In this document: positions 9,611-20,005 of the stretch, piece after piece
Numbering within the stretch: position 1 is the first letter of the stretch
How the letters are laid out: every line of letters starts with the position of its first letter
Source of the DNA: Ruminococcus sp. UBA6407
Lineage (GTDB): Bacteria; Bacillota; Clostridia; Oscillospirales; Ruminococcaceae
Length of the DNA: 64,000 nt
Direction of reading: 5' to 3'
Assembly (NCBI GenBank): GCA_002438605.1
Contig: DJPR01000002.1
Location: 89,693-153,692, forward strand
Translations under genes and position numbers: made by a program
Notes under the pieces: model-generated
The model's database searches: none
What the model was told of the DNA's origin: nothing
What the model saw: only the letters and a program-made list of their open reading frames with translations

Positions 9611-10576
9611 TTATTCTTCCTCTGATGAAAGGTCAAAGCCTAATGACTGAAGCTTTTCCTTAACCTCATCAAAGGATTTCTTACCAAGGTTTCTAACCTT
9701 CATCATTTCTTCCTCAGACTTGTTTATCAAGTCGTCAACTGTGTTAATTCCGGCACGCTTTAAACAATTGAATGAACGTACCGATAAGTCAAGATCCTCA
9801 ATGGTCATCTCAAGGATTTTTTCCTTACCCTTTTCGTCTTTTTCAACTAATACTTCAGCTATTCCTGCCTCATCTGAAAGGTCAATGAATAACTTCAGAT
9901 GCTCGTTGAGGAGATTGGCTGCCTGTGATATAGCTTCCTTTGCAGAAATTGTACCATCAGTCCATACCTCTAAAGTAAGCTTATCGTAGTCGGTAACCTG
10001 ACCCAGTCGAGTATCCTCAACTGTGTAGTTAACCTTCAAAACAGGAGTATAAATACTATCCACAGCAATTACATCTACAGGAAGATTAATCTGCTTCTTA
10101 TTACGTTCAGCAGATACATAGCCTCTGCCTCTGTCAATTGTAATTTCCATGTAAAGCTTTGCATCCTTGCCAAGTGTTGCAATATGCATTCCGGGATCAA
10201 GAATATTTACCTCAGAATCAGCTTTTATATCACCGGCAGTTACTTCACATTCGCCTTCTGCCTCAATATAAACTGTCTTTGGTTCATCTCCATACAGCTT
10301 TGCAGTCAATCCCTTTATGCTAAGGATGATTTCAGTTACGTCTTCCTTTACACCCGGAATTGTGGATAACTCATGATGAACTGTACCATCCTTGCCCTGA
10401 AGCTTTACAGATGTTACAGCAACACCAGGAAGAGAGGAGAGCAGCACACGTCTAAGACTGTTTCCAAGAGTAATTCCATACCCGCGCTCCAACGGTGCTA
10501 AAACGAATTTACCGTATTTGCCGTCACTTTTAAGTTCGACAGTTTCGATATCCGGCTTATTGATTTTCTCTAGCAT
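9611..10576 (-). CDS. rpoA: RNA polymerase alpha subunit
   Basis: Assembles the core polymerase (N-terminal domain) and contacts UP elements and activators (C-terminal domain). The protein is 321 residues from [11 protein letters not shown], with the dimerisation motif [15 protein letters not shown] and C-terminal [21 protein letters not shown]. The start at 10576 is chosen because AGGAGGG lies 6 nt upstream. A longer frame from 10597 would place the ribosome binding site inside the gene. Last but one gene of the alpha operon, after rpsD. Confidence 0.97.
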   Translation of the reverse strand: MLEKINKPDIETVELKSDGKYGKFVLAPLERGYGITLGNSLRRVLLSSLPGVAVTSVKLQGKDGTVHHELSTIPGVKEDVTEIILSIKGLTAKLYGDEPKTVYIEAEGECEVTAGDIKADSEVNILDPGMHIATLGKDAKLYMEITIDRGRGYVSAERNKKQINLPVDVIAVDSIYTPVLKVNYTVEDTRLGQVTDYDKLTLEVWTDGTISAKEAISQAANLLNEHLKLFIDLSDEAGIAEVLVEKDEKGKEKILEMTIEDLDLSVRSFNCLKRAGINTVDDLINKSEEEMMKVRNLGKKSFDEVKEKLQSLGFDLSSEEE

Positions 10577-10639
10577 AAAAACCCTCCTATTTCGCAATAA
10601 CTATAATATATGAATACATGAATCCAAGCAATATCAATA

Positions 10640-11239
10640 TTACTTAGAATACAATTCAACGATGAGGTGTGCAGCAACTTCATAGTCAATATCTTCAGCT
10701 GAAGGCATACGAACTACTGATGCTGAGAAGTTATCCTTGTTTGCGTTTAACCACATTGGAACTACTCTGCCGTTTGTAGCTTCAACAGTTGACTTGAACT
10801 TTTCTGAAGTCTTATCCTTTTCAGCCAGAGCGATAACATCGCCAACCTTAACTCTGTAAGATGGAATATTAACCTTCTTGCCGTTTACAGTGTAGTGATT
10901 GTGTACTACAAGCTGTCTTGCTTCTCTTCTTGTAAGAGCCAAGCCCATTCTGTAAACAACACTATCGAGTCTTGATTCGAGACATGTGATAAGGTTATCA
11001 CCTGTTTTGCCTTCCATCTTTGAAGCAATTTCAAAGTAATGATAGAACTGCTTTTCAAGAACACCGTATATAAATTTGAGCTTCTGCTTTTCCTTTAACT
11101 GCAAACCGTATTCAGAAATCTTCTTTCTGTTGTTTGCATTCTTAAATCTGATTGATTCCTTCTTAGAAACGCCCATTACAGCAGGACTGATTCCTAAGTA
11201 TCTGCATCTTTTAAGAATTGGATCTTTATTTACTGCCAT
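10640..11239 (-). CDS. rpsD: 30S ribosomal protein S4
   Basis: A primary 16S rRNA binding protein of 199 residues that in many bacteria also represses its own operon. It contains an S4 RNA-binding domain (CLESRLDSVVYRMGLALTRREARQ, split here as two adjoining motifs LESRLDSVVYRMGLA and TRREARQLVVHNHYTVNGKKV). It sits between rpsK and rpoA, the classical alpha-operon place, not at the separate site used by Bacillus. Confidence 0.98.
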   Translation of the reverse strand: MAVNKDPILKRCRYLGISPAVMGVSKKESIRFKNANNRKKISEYGLQLKEKQKLKFIYGVLEKQFYHYFEIASKMEGKTGDNLITCLESRLDSVVYRMGLALTRREARQLVVHNHYTVNGKKVNIPSYRVKVGDVIALAEKDKTSEKFKSTVEATNGRVVPMWLNANKDNFSASVVRMPSAEDIDYEVAAHLIVELYSK

Positions 11240-11263
11240 TTCTAAATTACACCTCCCATTAAA

Positions 11264-11668
11264 TTAGACACGTCTTCTCTTTGGAGGACGGCATCCATTG
11301 TGTGGAATCGGAGTTACGTCTTTGATCATCTTAACTTCAAGACCAACTGTCTGAAGTGCTCTGATTGCAGCCTCACGACCTGAACCAGGACCCTTAACGT
11401 AAACCTCAACAGTCTTAAGACCATGCTCCATAGCTGCCTTAGCTGCTGTTTCTGCTGCTGTCTGAGCTGCGAATGGAGTTGACTTCTTAGAACCTCTGAA
11501 ACCAAGACCGCCTGCACTTGCCCATGAAATAGCATTGCCCTGAGTATCAGTGATTGTTACGATTGTATTGTTAAAAGTGGACTGAATATGAACTGCGCCA
11601 CTTTCGATATTTTTACGCTCTCTACGTCTTCTGATAGTAGAAACCTTTTTACCCTTCTGCTGTGCCAA
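11264..11668 (-). CDS. rpsK: 30S ribosomal protein S11
   Basis: A platform protein of the small subunit, 134 residues. Diagnostic stretches are [33 protein letters not shown] and the C-terminal [15 protein letters not shown]. It follows rpsM by 14 nt. Confidence 0.98.
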   Translation of the reverse strand: MAQQKGKKVSTIRRRRERKNIESGAVHIQSTFNNTIVTITDTQGNAISWASAGGLGFRGSKKSTPFAAQTAAETAAKAAMEHGLKTVEVYVKGPGSGREAAIRALQTVGLEVKMIKDVTPIPHNGCRPPKRRRV

Positions 11669-11682
11669 AGCTCATAACCTCC

Positions 11683-12051
11683 TTACTTCTTCTTGTTAGC
11701 AATAGTCTTTACAGGACCCTTACGAGTTCTAGCGTTTGTCTTTGTTCTCTGACCTCTTACAGGAAGTCCCTTACGGTGACGAACGCCTCTGTAGCAGCCG
11801 ATTTCAACAAGTCTTTTAATATTAAGTGCAACCTCACGACGAAGATCACCTTCAACAGTATAATGAGCGTCGATATAGTCACGCAGTTTTGCTACGTCCT
11901 CTTCAGCAAGGTCCTTAACTCTTGTATCAGGGTTAACGCCTGTGTTTGCGAGGATTGTTGTAGCAGTCTGACGACCGATTCCGTAGATGTAAGTGAGTCC
12001 TATTTCAACTCTCTTGTTCTTTGGAAGGTCAACACCAGCTATTCTTGCCAT
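11683..12051 (-). CDS. rpsM: 30S ribosomal protein S13
   Basis: A small-subunit head protein that contacts the P-site tRNA, 122 residues. It begins [20 protein letters not shown] and ends with the basic tail [15 protein letters not shown]. It is placed between rpmJ and rpsK as in other Firmicutes. Confidence 0.98.
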   Translation of the reverse strand: MARIAGVDLPKNKRVEIGLTYIYGIGRQTATTILANTGVNPDTRVKDLAEEDVAKLRDYIDAHYTVEGDLRREVALNIKRLVEIGCYRGVRHRKGLPVRGQRTKTNARTRKGPVKTIANKKK

Positions 12052-12083
12052 AAATTTACCTCCATTAATAGCGAGCGACGGGA

Positions 12084-12197
12084 TTAACCCTGACGCTGCT
12101 TATGCTTTGGGTTTTCGCAGATTACCATGATTCTGCCCTTACGTTTAATAACCTTGCACTTTTCGCAAATTGGTTTTACTGAAGGTCTTACTTTCAT
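12084..12197 (-). CDS. rpmJ: 50S ribosomal protein L36, zinc-binding form
   Basis: A 37-residue protein read directly from the minus strand: [19 protein letters not shown], then [18 protein letters not shown]. Cys11, Cys14, Cys27 and His32 form the zinc site of the C+ type. It is too short for most ORF filters but sits in its canonical place between infA and rpsM, with a GGAGG site upstream. Confidence 0.97.
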   Translation of the reverse strand: MKVRPSVKPICEKCKVIKRKGRIMVICENPKHKQRQG

Positions 12198-12244
12198 TGA
12201 AATTACCTCCTTAACGGATCACGAGTTTTTCAACTCTTTTATTT

Positions 12245-12463
12245 TTACTTAACACGCCAGGTAATTCTTCCCTTAGTAAGATCATACGGTGAAAGCTCAA
12301 GCTTTACTTTATCACCGGGAACTATTCTGATATAGTTCATTCTAAGCTTACCTGAAACATGGGAAAGAACCTCATGACCATTTTCAAGCTGAACTTTAAA
12401 CATTGCATTTGGAAGTGCTTCAAGCACCTTGCCTTCAACTTCGATTACATCTTCTTTAGACAT
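12245..12463 (-). CDS. infA: Translation initiation factor IF-1
   Basis: A 72-residue OB-fold factor that blocks the ribosomal A site during initiation. It begins [20 protein letters not shown] and ends [12 protein letters not shown], essentially the family consensus. It lies between the KOW protein and rpmJ, the usual Firmicutes arrangement. Confidence 0.98.
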   Translation of the reverse strand: MSKEDVIEVEGKVLEALPNAMFKVQLENGHEVLSHVSGKLRMNYIRIVPGDKVKLELSPYDLTKGRITWRVK

Positions 12464-12483
12464 ATCGTTACCCTCCTATCCGG

Positions 12484-12723
12484 TTAAGTGTCTGAGTATT
12501 CACTCAGCACCCTTCTGAGCTTTTTATCTGTTATATCGTTTAAATCAATTACATTTTCAGTAAAGCATAAATGCTTTATGCTTTTTCTTTTCGGAGCAGC
12601 TATTTTTCTGCTTTTGCCGTCTGCAATCAAGCAAAACTTACTGTCTGCCTCAAGAATAACGAAATATTTTCCGTTATCACGTCCTGCAACTGCTTTTACG
12701 ATCAAGCCTTTTACAGCATTCAC
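12484..12723 (-). CDS. KOW-domain RNA-binding protein (L14e-like)
   Basis: A 79-residue protein with an N-terminal KOW motif (KGLIVKAVAGRDNGKYFVIL) and a basic centre (KSRKIAAPKRKSIKH). This small RNA-binding family resembles eukaryotic/archaeal L14e and is found between map and infA in many Clostridia, exactly as here. Its role in ribosome function is not established. It is codirectional and closely spaced with its neighbours. Confidence 0.85.
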   Translation of the reverse strand: MNAVKGLIVKAVAGRDNGKYFVILEADSKFCLIADGKSRKIAAPKRKSIKHLCFTENVIDLNDITDKKLRRVLSEYSDT

Positions 12724-12736
12724 TTTTGTACCTCCG

Positions 12737-13486
12737 TTATGGTCTTGTCATTATAACAGGCCCATCGGACGTCAATGCGATAGTATGCTCAAAATGAGCT
12801 GAAAGTGAACCACTTGCCGTCAGAACAGTCCAACCGTCTTTCAGAACTTTTACCTCATCACCTTTGACATTAATCATTGGTTCAATGCAAAAAGTCATTC
12901 CGGCTGTCAGTCTGGGACCTCTGCCTGCCTCTCCGTAATTAGGAACTTCGGGTGATTCATGTAAGTTTCTGCCGATACCGTGACCGCAGTAATTTCTTAC
13001 GATACCATATCCTCTTGAAGCACAATAAACTTCAACAGCATGGCAAACGTCACCAAGTCGTGCACCAACCTGTGCAGCCTTAATTCCTTCATAAAGACTG
13101 GCTTCAGTAACCTCCAGCAATGCTTTAGCCTCATCTGATATTTCTCCGCAGGGGAATGTAGCACATGTATCTCCGTGGAAGCCGTTGTATAAAGCTCCTA
13201 CGTCAACACTTACGATATCGCCCTTATGAATAACCTTTGAGGAACGAGGAATTCCATGAATTACCTCATTGTTTATTGAAATGCAGGCACTGCCCGGAAA
13301 ACCGCCGTATCCGAGGAATGACGGCTTTGCTCCACAGCCCACGATGTAATCATGAACTATTTTGTCAAGCTCCAGAGTAGTCATACCTGCTTTTATAGAT
13401 TCACCGGCAAGCTTCAATGCTCCACCAGCAATTTTGCCGGCTTCACGCATTTTGGCTAAATCGGTTTTAGATTTTATGCTTATCAT
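12737..13486 (-). CDS. map: Methionine aminopeptidase type I
   Basis: Removes the initiator methionine from nascent proteins, 249 residues. The metal ligands can be read in SVDVGALYNGFHGDTC (two Asp), CGHGIGRNLHE (His), FCIEPMI (Glu) and HFEHTIAL (Glu). The substrate histidine is in EVIHGIPRS. It lies 5 nt after adk, in the conserved secY-adk-map order. Confidence 0.97.
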   Translation of the reverse strand: MISIKSKTDLAKMREAGKIAGGALKLAGESIKAGMTTLELDKIVHDYIVGCGAKPSFLGYGGFPGSACISINNEVIHGIPRSSKVIHKGDIVSVDVGALYNGFHGDTCATFPCGEISDEAKALLEVTEASLYEGIKAAQVGARLGDVCHAVEVYCASRGYGIVRNYCGHGIGRNLHESPEVPNYGEAGRGPRLTAGMTFCIEPMINVKGDEVKVLKDGWTVLTASGSLSAHFEHTIALTSDGPVIMTRP

Positions 13487-13491
13487 AACTT

Positions 13492-14130
13492 TTAAGCTCC
13501 AACTGCTGCAAGAGTAAGTTTCGAAGTATCAGCAACTTCCTCCTGACCTTCTACAGTAACAAGCTTACCCTGTTTTTCGTAATAATCCTTGAGGGGAGCT
13601 GTTTTTTCGTGATATACAGCCAGTCTTTCAAGAACTGTTTCAGGCTGATCATCCTTACGGATTATAGTATCAGCACCGCATTTATCACACTTACCCTCAA
13701 CCTTTGATGGTTTGTACTGAACATGATATGAAGCTCCGCAGCCTTCGCAAACTCTTCTGCCTGAAACTCTCTGTTTAATTGTATCATCAGCAACTGAAAT
13801 TTCAATTACTTTGTCAATTTTTATGTTCATGGCATCAAGAGCCTCTGCCTGTGGAACTGTTCTTGGAAATCCATCAAGAATAAAGCCGTTTTTGCAGTCG
13901 TCCTCAGCAATACGCTCTTTAAGGATTCCGATAACAATATCATCAGACACAAGAGCACCTGCATCCATAGCAGCCTTAGCTTTAAGACCATATTCTGTGC
14001 CATTTTTAGCAGCTTCACGAAGAATATTGCCTGTTGAAATCTGTGGGATATTCAAAGCTTCGGAAACAACCTCTGCCTGTGTACCCTTTCCCGCACCGGG
14101 AGCACCTAAAAATATTAAATTCATAATCAT
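13492..14130 (-). CDS. adk: Adenylate kinase, zinc-lid form
   Basis: Interconverts 2 ADP with ATP and AMP, 212 residues. The P-loop is [10 protein letters not shown] (residues 9-18), followed by [17 protein letters not shown]. The LID domain carries a four-cysteine zinc site (CEGCGASY and CDKCGADT), the form common in Gram-positive bacteria. The start codon has aaggag about 6 nt upstream. It is cotranscribed between secY and map. Confidence 0.97.
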   Translation of the reverse strand: MIMNLIFLGAPGAGKGTQAEVVSEALNIPQISTGNILREAAKNGTEYGLKAKAAMDAGALVSDDIVIGILKERIAEDDCKNGFILDGFPRTVPQAEALDAMNIKIDKVIEISVADDTIKQRVSGRRVCEGCGASYHVQYKPSKVEGKCDKCGADTIIRKDDQPETVLERLAVYHEKTAPLKDYYEKQGKLVTVEGQEEVADTSKLTLAAVGA

Positions 14131-14136
14131 AACTCC

Positions 14137-15456
14137 TTACTGCAGGAAGCCCTTATGATGACGCATCATCATCTGAGATTCCAATGTACGACTTGTTTCA
14201 AGAGCAACGCTTACAACGATAAGAATTGAAGTACCGCCCATTGAAAGTGACTGAAGGTTTGAATCAGCCATTGAGATAAAAATCGGAATAACTGCAATCA
14301 CACCTAAGAAAAATGCACCGACAATTGTAATCTTTGACAGAACCCTCTGAATATAATCAGATGTCGGCTTACCTGGTCTGATACCGGGAATACCGCCGTT
14401 GCTCTGACGAAGGTCATTAGCAATCTGTACCGGATTGTACTGCATTGAAACGTAGAAGTAATTAAATCCGATAATCAAAAGGAAATAGATAATTGCATAT
14501 GACCAGCTCTGTGTGCTGAAGAATTTACAGAAGTGATAATAAAATCCGCTTTTTACTTCAGGATCCAATGGTTTAAAGAGCTGAATTGTCTGCGGCAATG
14601 ACATGAATGACATTGCAAATATGATCGGCATAACACCGCTCATACAGATTTTGATCGGAATATGTGATTTCTGTCCGCCATACTGCTTTCTTCCTACAAC
14701 ACGCTTTGCATACTGAATTGTAATTCTGCGTTCTGATTCGTTCATAAAAACGATAAAAGCAATCATAGCAACGAAGAAAATAAGAATACCGATTGAAACG
14801 AAAAGGTATTTTGAAGGCTCACTCTTTGTAAGTGAAACAAGAGTACCTACATCAGTAGGGAATCTTGCAACGATACCTGCGAAAAGAAGCATTGAAACGC
14901 CGTTGCCGATACCCTTGTCGTTAATTCTGTTACCCATCCAGATAACAAGTGAAGCACCTGCCATAAAGCTTGCTATTATAACAGCAGCAGCAAAATACAT
15001 CTTCCAGCCTGACATATACTCAGCAGGAATAGCCTTCATGCTGTTTTTCAAGGTAAAATAATAAGCTATTGACATAAATGCAGCCAAACCCAAAGATACA
15101 AATGCTGTTATCTTATTAATGGTTTTTCTTCCCTCTTCACCTTCCTGCTGAAGTCTTTCCAGCGGCGGCAAAGCATATGTGAGAAGCTGCATTATAATTG
15201 ATGCATTAATATATGGGGTAATTGAAAGTGAAAAGATAGTAGCTTTTGATAAAGCACCACCGGTCATAGTATTCAGATATTCAAGAAAGTTACCGCCAGT
15301 TGCATAGGATTTCATCCATGAACCAACCTGTTCAGTATCAAGGAACGGAACAGTAATTGCACTTCCGAGTCTGAAGATAATAACCATAAATAATGTGTAA
15401 AGAAGCTTTTTTCTGAGATCCTGAATTTTCCAAGCCTTTCTTAAAGTCTCAAACAC
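14137..15456 (-). CDS. secY: Protein translocase channel subunit SecY
   Basis: The core of the Sec protein-conducting channel, 439 residues with ten membrane helices. Recognisable parts are the N-terminal FETLRKAWKIQDLRKKLLYT, the plug/first helix ITVPFLDTE, and the C-terminal cytosolic loop SNGGIPGIRPGKPTSDYI. It ends RHHKGFLQ. It is coupled to rplO by a single-base gap and followed by adk. Confidence 0.98.
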   Translation of the reverse strand: MFETLRKAWKIQDLRKKLLYTLFMVIIFRLGSAITVPFLDTEQVGSWMKSYATGGNFLEYLNTMTGGALSKATIFSLSITPYINASIIMQLLTYALPPLERLQQEGEEGRKTINKITAFVSLGLAAFMSIAYYFTLKNSMKAIPAEYMSGWKMYFAAAVIIASFMAGASLVIWMGNRINDKGIGNGVSMLLFAGIVARFPTDVGTLVSLTKSEPSKYLFVSIGILIFFVAMIAFIVFMNESERRITIQYAKRVVGRKQYGGQKSHIPIKICMSGVMPIIFAMSFMSLPQTIQLFKPLDPEVKSGFYYHFCKFFSTQSWSYAIIYFLLIIGFNYFYVSMQYNPVQIANDLRQSNGGIPGIRPGKPTSDYIQRVLSKITIVGAFFLGVIAVIPIFISMADSNLQSLSMGGTSILIVVSVALETSRTLESQMMMRHHKGFLQ

Positions 15457-15457
15457 A

Positions 15458-15898
15458 TTACATCACCTCAGCTTTCCCGCCAGCCTTCTCGATTTTTTCG
15501 ATAGCACTCTTAGAGAACTTAGCTGCCTTTACAGTAACCTTTGCTGTAAGATCACCATTGCCAAGCACCTTTACTCCATCGTTAACCTTCTTTACGAGAC
15601 CTGCTGCCACGAGAAGCTCTGTATCTACTACAGTACCGTCTGTGAACTTATTGAGATCTGATACATTAATAATTGCATACTTTGTTGCAAAAATATTATT
15701 GAATCCTCTCTTAGGAATACGTCTTACCAAAGGCATCTGTCCGCCTTCGAAGCCGATTCTTACACCGCCGCCTGAACGTGCGTTCTGACCCTTGTGTCCC
15801 TTGCCGGCAGTCTTGCCGTTACCTGAACCATGGCCTCTGCCAACACGCTTTACAGCCTTGTTTGAATCCGGAGCCGGTGTTAATTCGTGAATTTTCAT
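15458..15898 (-). CDS. rplO: 50S ribosomal protein L15
   Basis: An early-assembly large-subunit protein of 146 residues. It starts [20 protein letters not shown] and has the Gly-rich [18 protein letters not shown]. The ATG at 15898 is preferred over an upstream in-frame GTG because AAGGAGG ends 8 nt before it and touches the GTG. Confidence 0.97.
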   Translation of the reverse strand: MKIHELTPAPDSNKAVKRVGRGHGSGNGKTAGKGHKGQNARSGGGVRIGFEGGQMPLVRRIPKRGFNNIFATKYAIINVSDLNKFTDGTVVDTELLVAAGLVKKVNDGVKVLGNGDLTAKVTVKAAKFSKSAIEKIEKAGGKAEVM

Positions 15899-15915
15899 GG
15901 TTTGCACCTCCTTGC

Positions 15916-16092
15916 TTACGCTTCTTGTACCTCAACGAGGTGGATTATTTTCTTGATTTTACCGTTTGTCTGCTCATTATCAGGCTGAACTGTAGTATCG
16001 CCAACCTTCTTAAGGCCAAGTGACTGAGCAGTAGCAATCTGGTCTTTCTTTCTGCCGATAAGACTCTTTACGAGCTTGATTTCCTTTGCCAT
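15916..16092 (-). CDS. rpmD: 50S ribosomal protein L30
   Basis: A 58-residue protein read from the minus strand: [20 protein letters not shown], then [18 protein letters not shown] and a C-terminal [12 protein letters not shown]. This is the bacterial L30 pattern. It is short but sits in its canonical place between rpsE and rplO, with GGAGG before the ATG. Confidence 0.96.
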   Translation of the reverse strand: MAKEIKLVKSLIGRKKDQIATAQSLGLKKVGDTTVQPDNEQTNGKIKKIIHLVEVQEA

Positions 16093-16105
16093 AGTTACTG
16101 CCTCC

Positions 16106-16606
16106 TTAACCTAAAATTTCTTTTACAGACTTGCCTCTCTTAGCAGCAACTTCTTTAGCTGTTGTGCATGAAGCAAGACCATTAATTGTAGCTCTTACAA
16201 CGTTGCAAGGATTATTTGAGCGAAGTGACTTCGTTCTGATATCCTTAATTCCAGCTACTTCGATTACCGCACGAACAGGACCGCCTGCGATAACACCGGT
16301 ACCAGGTGCAGCCGGCTTCATAAGAACTCTGCCAGCACCGAATTCACCGATAATTTCATGAGGGATTGTAGTACCCTTTAAAGCAATCTTAACAAGGTTC
16401 TTCTTTGCATCTTCAATGCCCTTGCGAATTGCGTCCGGAACTTCGCCTGACTTACCAAGACCAAAACCAACGATTCCGTTACCATCGCCTACTACTACGA
16501 GAGCAGCAAACTTCATGATACGTCCGCCCTTTACTGTCTTTGAAACACGGTTGATAGCAACAACCTTTTCCTCAAGCTCCAAGCCCTGTGCATCTATTTT
16601 AGCCAT
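16106..16606 (-). CDS. rpsE: 30S ribosomal protein S5
   Basis: A decoding-accuracy protein of 166 residues. It has the S5 domain [19 protein letters not shown], the loop [20 protein letters not shown], and the C-terminal [12 protein letters not shown]...RSNNP segment. It follows rplR by 15 nt. Confidence 0.98.
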   Translation of the reverse strand: MAKIDAQGLELEEKVVAINRVSKTVKGGRIMKFAALVVVGDGNGIVGFGLGKSGEVPDAIRKGIEDAKKNLVKIALKGTTIPHEIIGEFGAGRVLMKPAAPGTGVIAGGPVRAVIEVAGIKDIRTKSLRSNNPCNVVRATINGLASCTTAKEVAAKRGKSVKEILG

Positions 16607-16621
16607 CGTTTTACCTCCCTC

Positions 16622-16981
16622 TTAGAACTTTAATCCGTTTTCACGAGCGCCTTCTGCAAGTTCCTTCACTCTTCCGTGATAGAGATAGCCGCCTCTGTCG
16701 AATACAACTTCGCTGATTCCCTTAGCCTGTGCGTTCTTAGCGATCATCTCGCCAACCTTGCGGGCACCTTCAACGTTGCCGCCGTTGCCCTCAAAGCCCT
16801 TGTCCATGCTTGATGCAGCAGCAAGAGTAACACCGTTTACATCGTCAATAATCTGTGCATAGATATGCTTTGTTGAACGGAAAACGTTAAGACGAGGACG
16901 CTCAGGAGTACCGGAAATCTTCGCACGAACTCTGCGATGTCTTTTTAATCTGGCTTTATTGCTGTCAATCTTTTTAATCAT
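16622..16981 (-). CDS. rplR: 50S ribosomal protein L18
   Basis: A 119-residue 5S rRNA binding protein. It contains [33 protein letters not shown] and the C-terminal [20 protein letters not shown], all diagnostic. It is codirectional between rplF and rpsE. Confidence 0.98.
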   Translation of the reverse strand: MIKKIDSNKARLKRHRRVRAKISGTPERPRLNVFRSTKHIYAQIIDDVNGVTLAAASSMDKGFEGNGGNVEGARKVGEMIAKNAQAKGISEVVFDRGGYLYHGRVKELAEGARENGLKF

Positions 16982-17000
16982 AGCAATCTACTCCTTTTAA

Positions 17001-17546
17001 TTACTTCTTGCCCTTACCGGCTTTACCTTCCTTGCGGATGATACGTTCGCCGGCATATCTTATTCCCTTGCCCTTATATGGCTCAGGTGGACGCTTCTCG
17101 CGTACTTCTGCTGCAAACTGACCTACAGCCTGCTTGTCGATACCGTTTATAACAATCTTGTTAGGCTGCGGAACGTCAATTGTAATTCCGTTGCCCTCAG
17201 ACATAATAACCTGATGTGAATAACCAAGGTTCATAACAAGGTCCTTACCCTGCTTAGCAGCACGGTAACCAACACCTTCGATTTCAAGAGTCTTAGAGAA
17301 ACCGTTTGTAACTCCTTCAACCATGTTAGCGATAAGTGTTCTTGTAAGACCGTGGAGTGATCTGTGTTCCTTCTTATCACTTGGTCTTGTAACTGTGATA
17401 ACGCCGTCAGCGAAATCAATTGTAAGCTCCTTGCTGAACTGCTTGGAAACTTCGCCCTTAGGTCCTTTAACTGTAATGTAGTTAGCATCATTTTTGAACT
17501 CTACACCAGCAGGAACGCTAATAGGCATTTTACCGATTCTTGACAT
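17001..17546 (-). CDS. rplF: 50S ribosomal protein L6
   Basis: A 181-residue protein near the GTPase centre, built from two duplicated domains. It begins MSRIGKMPISVPAGVEF and ends with PPEPYKGKGIRYAGE and RIIRKEGKAGKGKK. It follows rpsH by 12 nt. Confidence 0.98.
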   Translation of the reverse strand: MSRIGKMPISVPAGVEFKNDANYITVKGPKGEVSKQFSKELTIDFADGVITVTRPSDKKEHRSLHGLTRTLIANMVEGVTNGFSKTLEIEGVGYRAAKQGKDLVMNLGYSHQVIMSEGNGITIDVPQPNKIVINGIDKQAVGQFAAEVREKRPPEPYKGKGIRYAGERIIRKEGKAGKGKK

Positions 17547-17558
17547 ATTAGCTCCTCC

Positions 17559-17957
17559 TTACCAAATGTATGCTAAAACTTCGCCGCCGACATTAAGCTC
17601 ACGAGCCTTCTTGTCAGTTACGATACCCTTTGAAGTTGAAACTATTGCAATACCAAGGCCTTTTCTTACCTTTGGCATATCTGCACAGCTTGCATATATA
17701 CGCAGACCAGGTTTTGATACCCTGCGTAAACCGGTGATTACTGGTGACTTGTTGTCGCCGTATTTCAGAGTAATTCTGATTACACCCTGCTTACCATCTT
17801 CAATGATCTGGAAGCCCTTAACATAACCCTCGTCAACGAGAATCTGTGTAATTGCCTTCTTAACATTTGAAGCGGGAACGTCAACCGTGGCGTGCTTTGC
17901 AGAATTCGCATTACGAATTCTTGTTAAAAGATCTGCTATTGTATCAGTGATTTGCAT
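17559..17957 (-). CDS. rpsH: 30S ribosomal protein S8
   Basis: A primary 16S rRNA binder of 132 residues that represses the spc operon in some bacteria. It begins [20 protein letters not shown] and ends [19 protein letters not shown] then [12 protein letters not shown]. Confidence 0.98.
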   Translation of the reverse strand: MQITDTIADLLTRIRNANSAKHATVDVPASNVKKAITQILVDEGYVKGFQIIEDGKQGVIRITLKYGDNKSPVITGLRRVSKPGLRIYASCADMPKVRKGLGIAIVSTSKGIVTDKKARELNVGGEVLAYIW

Positions 17958-17981
17958 GCCGAATGACCTCCTTTTTGTATT

Positions 17982-18167
17982 TTACCAGCTTGCCTTCTTA
18001 ACACCCGGAATCTGACCGTCGTGTGCGAGTTCTCTGAAGCAGATACGGCAAATGCCGAACTTTCTCAGATATGCATGCGGTCTGCCACAAATTTTGCATC
18101 TGTTATATGCTCTTGTGGAATACTTGGGAGTTCTCTGCTGCTTATTGATCATTGCCTTTTTAGCCAT
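17982..18167 (-). CDS. rpsN: 30S ribosomal protein S14, type Z
   Basis: The short, zinc-binding (C+) form of S14, 61 residues. Zinc ligands are the pairs CKICGRPH and CRICFREL. It ends [10 protein letters not shown], the type Z signature. It lies between rplE and rpsH. Confidence 0.98.
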   Translation of the reverse strand: MAKKAMINKQQRTPKYSTRAYNRCKICGRPHAYLRKFGICRICFRELAHDGQIPGVKKASW

Positions 18168-18185
18168 TTATAAATCCTCCCCAGA

Positions 18186-18725
18186 TTACTTAATGAAAGG
18201 AGCTCCCATAAGTGTGAGCAGTTCTTTCGCTTCTTCATCAGTTTTAGCTGTTGTGATGAAGTTTATATCCATACCTCTGACCTTATCGATCTTGTCATAT
18301 TCGATTTCAGGGAAAATAAGCTGTTCCTTGATACCTGTTGAGTAGTTGCCCTTACCGTCAAATGAGTTAGGGTTGATACCTCTGAAGTCACGAACTCTTG
18401 GGAAAGCTACGTTAAAGAGCTTATCAACGAATTCATACATTTTTTCGCTTCTGAGAGTTACCTTTACACCGATTGGCATACCTTCACGAAGCTTAAAGTT
18501 AGCAACTGACTTCTTAGCTCTGCATATTACCGGCTTCTGACCTGTAATTGCAGCAATATCAGTCATAATAGCGTCAATTACCTTAGCATTTTCCTTAGCT
18601 TCACCGGCACCTACATTGATTATAACCTTGTCGAGCTTTGGAATCTGCATAACACTCTTGTAGCCGAATTTCTTCATCATTGCAGGAGCTACTGTGCTAA
18701 CATAATAATCCTTTAATCTAGCCAT
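18186..18725 (-). CDS. rplE: 50S ribosomal protein L5
   Basis: A 5S rRNA-binding protein of 179 residues. It begins with [20 protein letters not shown] and contains [20 protein letters not shown] and the C-terminal [20 protein letters not shown]. Confidence 0.98.
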   Translation of the reverse strand: MARLKDYYVSTVAPAMMKKFGYKSVMQIPKLDKVIINVGAGEAKENAKVIDAIMTDIAAITGQKPVICRAKKSVANFKLREGMPIGVKVTLRSEKMYEFVDKLFNVAFPRVRDFRGINPNSFDGKGNYSTGIKEQLIFPEIEYDKIDKVRGMDINFITTAKTDEEAKELLTLMGAPFIK

Positions 18726-18737
18726 GCTGCACTCTCC

Positions 18738-19091
18738 TTACTTGAATGACTTACCGCATTTTTTACAAACACGGAGCTTAGTTTTCTTGTCGCCGTCCAT
18801 CTCAAATACATGACCAACTCTTGTCGGCTTGCCGCACTTAGGGCAAACAAGCTGTACCTTGCAGGCATAAATCGGAGCTTCTGCCTGAACAATTCCGCCC
18901 TGCTGACCCATTCTTGTTGGCTTAACATGCTTTGTGATGATGTTTATTCCTTCAACGATGACTTTATCTTCCTTAGGGCTTACTTCAAGAACCTTACCTG
19001 TCTTTCTTGAACCGTTCTTATCGAACTTATCCTCGTATTTACCCTTGAGGAGAACAACTGTGTCACCGGTTTTTACATGCACTTTACTCAT
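18738..19091 (-). CDS. rplX: 50S ribosomal protein L24, cysteine-containing form
   Basis: A 117-residue assembly-initiator protein. An N-terminal KOW motif ([16 protein letters not shown]) is followed by [20 protein letters not shown]. The C-terminal part carries two cysteine pairs ([13 protein letters not shown] and [10 protein letters not shown]) that could bind zinc. This variant is absent from Bacillus L24 but known in other bacteria, and it matches the C+ forms of S14 and L36 in the same operon. Confidence 0.97.
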   Translation of the reverse strand: MSKVHVKTGDTVVLLKGKYEDKFDKNGSRKTGKVLEVSPKEDKVIVEGINIITKHVKPTRMGQQGGIVQAEAPIYACKVQLVCPKCGKPTRVGHVFEMDGDKKTKLRVCKKCGKSFK

Positions 19092-19109
19092 AACTGAATG
19101 ACACCTCCA

Positions 19110-19478
19110 TTAAAGTACTTCCGGAGCAAGACTGAGGATCTTTGTGTATTCTTTTTCACGAAGCTCCTTAGCAACTGGTCCGAATATACGAGTTCCCTTT
19201 GGATTCTTATCTTCTTTAATAATAACAGCAGCGTTCTCATCAAAACGGATGTATGTTCCATCCTCTCTTCTAAGACCCTTTGCTGAACGAACGATAACTG
19301 CCTTTACAACATCGCCCTTCTTAACAACGCCTCCGGGTGTTGCCTTCTTAACTGAAGCAACTACAACGTCACCGATATTTGCATATCTTCTGCGAGTACC
19401 ACCCAGAACTCTGATACACATAAGCTCCTTAGCACCTGTGTTATCAGCGACTTTTAAATAAGTCTGCATCTGTATCAC
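19110..19478 (-). CDS. rplN: 50S ribosomal protein L14
   Basis: A 122-residue protein at the subunit interface. It begins [20 protein letters not shown] and ends [15 protein letters not shown], with the [15 protein letters not shown] motif. Confidence 0.98.
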   Translation of the reverse strand: MIQMQTYLKVADNTGAKELMCIRVLGGTRRRYANIGDVVVASVKKATPGGVVKKGDVVKAVIVRSAKGLRREDGTYIRFDENAAVIIKEDKNPKGTRIFGPVAKELREKEYTKILSLAPEVL

Positions 19479-19531
19479 AGCGAGTTCCTCCTTTCAAGCT
19501 TAAATAAGCTTTAAACAAATATATGATTAAA

Positions 19532-19789
19532 TTACTTAGCTCTTTCAATGATATTGGTTACACGCCATCTCTTATCCTTTGAAAGCGGACGTGTTTCCAT
19601 TACTTCAACGCGGTCACCGATTCTGCACTCATTCTTTTCATCATGAGCCTTAAGCTTAACGGTACGCTTGATAATCTTCTTGTAAAGCGGGTGTTTAACA
19701 TTGTCGATGATAGCAACAACAACAGTCTTATCCATCTTGTCGCTTACAACTTTACCAACTCTAGTTTTTCTAAGGTTTCTCTCAGACAC
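19532..19789 (-). CDS. rpsQ: 30S ribosomal protein S17
   Basis: A primary 16S rRNA binder of 85 residues. It has the OB-fold start [20 protein letters not shown] and the [20 protein letters not shown] segment. It is placed between rpmC and rplN. Confidence 0.98.
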   Translation of the reverse strand: MSERNLRKTRVGKVVSDKMDKTVVVAIIDNVKHPLYKKIIKRTVKLKAHDEKNECRIGDRVEVMETRPLSKDKRWRVTNIIERAK

Positions 19790-19807
19790 AGCTAAATCCT
19801 CCCTTTC

Positions 19808-20005
19808 TTACTGCTCTGCAAGCTCTGCAGCACGCAGACATGTCTTGATGCGAGCAATATCCTTCTTTACAGCCTTAAGACGAGCTGTATTGTCGAGCTG
19901 ATTTACAGCAAGCTGAAAGCGGAGCGCAAAAAGCTCTTCCTTTAAGCTAACAAGCTTTTGATTCATTTCGTCAACTGTCATATCTTTGATTTCAGATGCC
20001 TTCAT
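19808..20005 (-). CDS. rpmC: 50S ribosomal protein L29
   Basis: A 65-residue helical hairpin protein at the exit tunnel. Motifs are [20 protein letters not shown] and [14 protein letters not shown]. The start codon overlaps the last base of rplP. Confidence 0.97.
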   Translation of the reverse strand: MKASEIKDMTVDEMNQKLVSLKEELFALRFQLAVNQLDNTARLKAVKKDIARIKTCLRAAELAEQ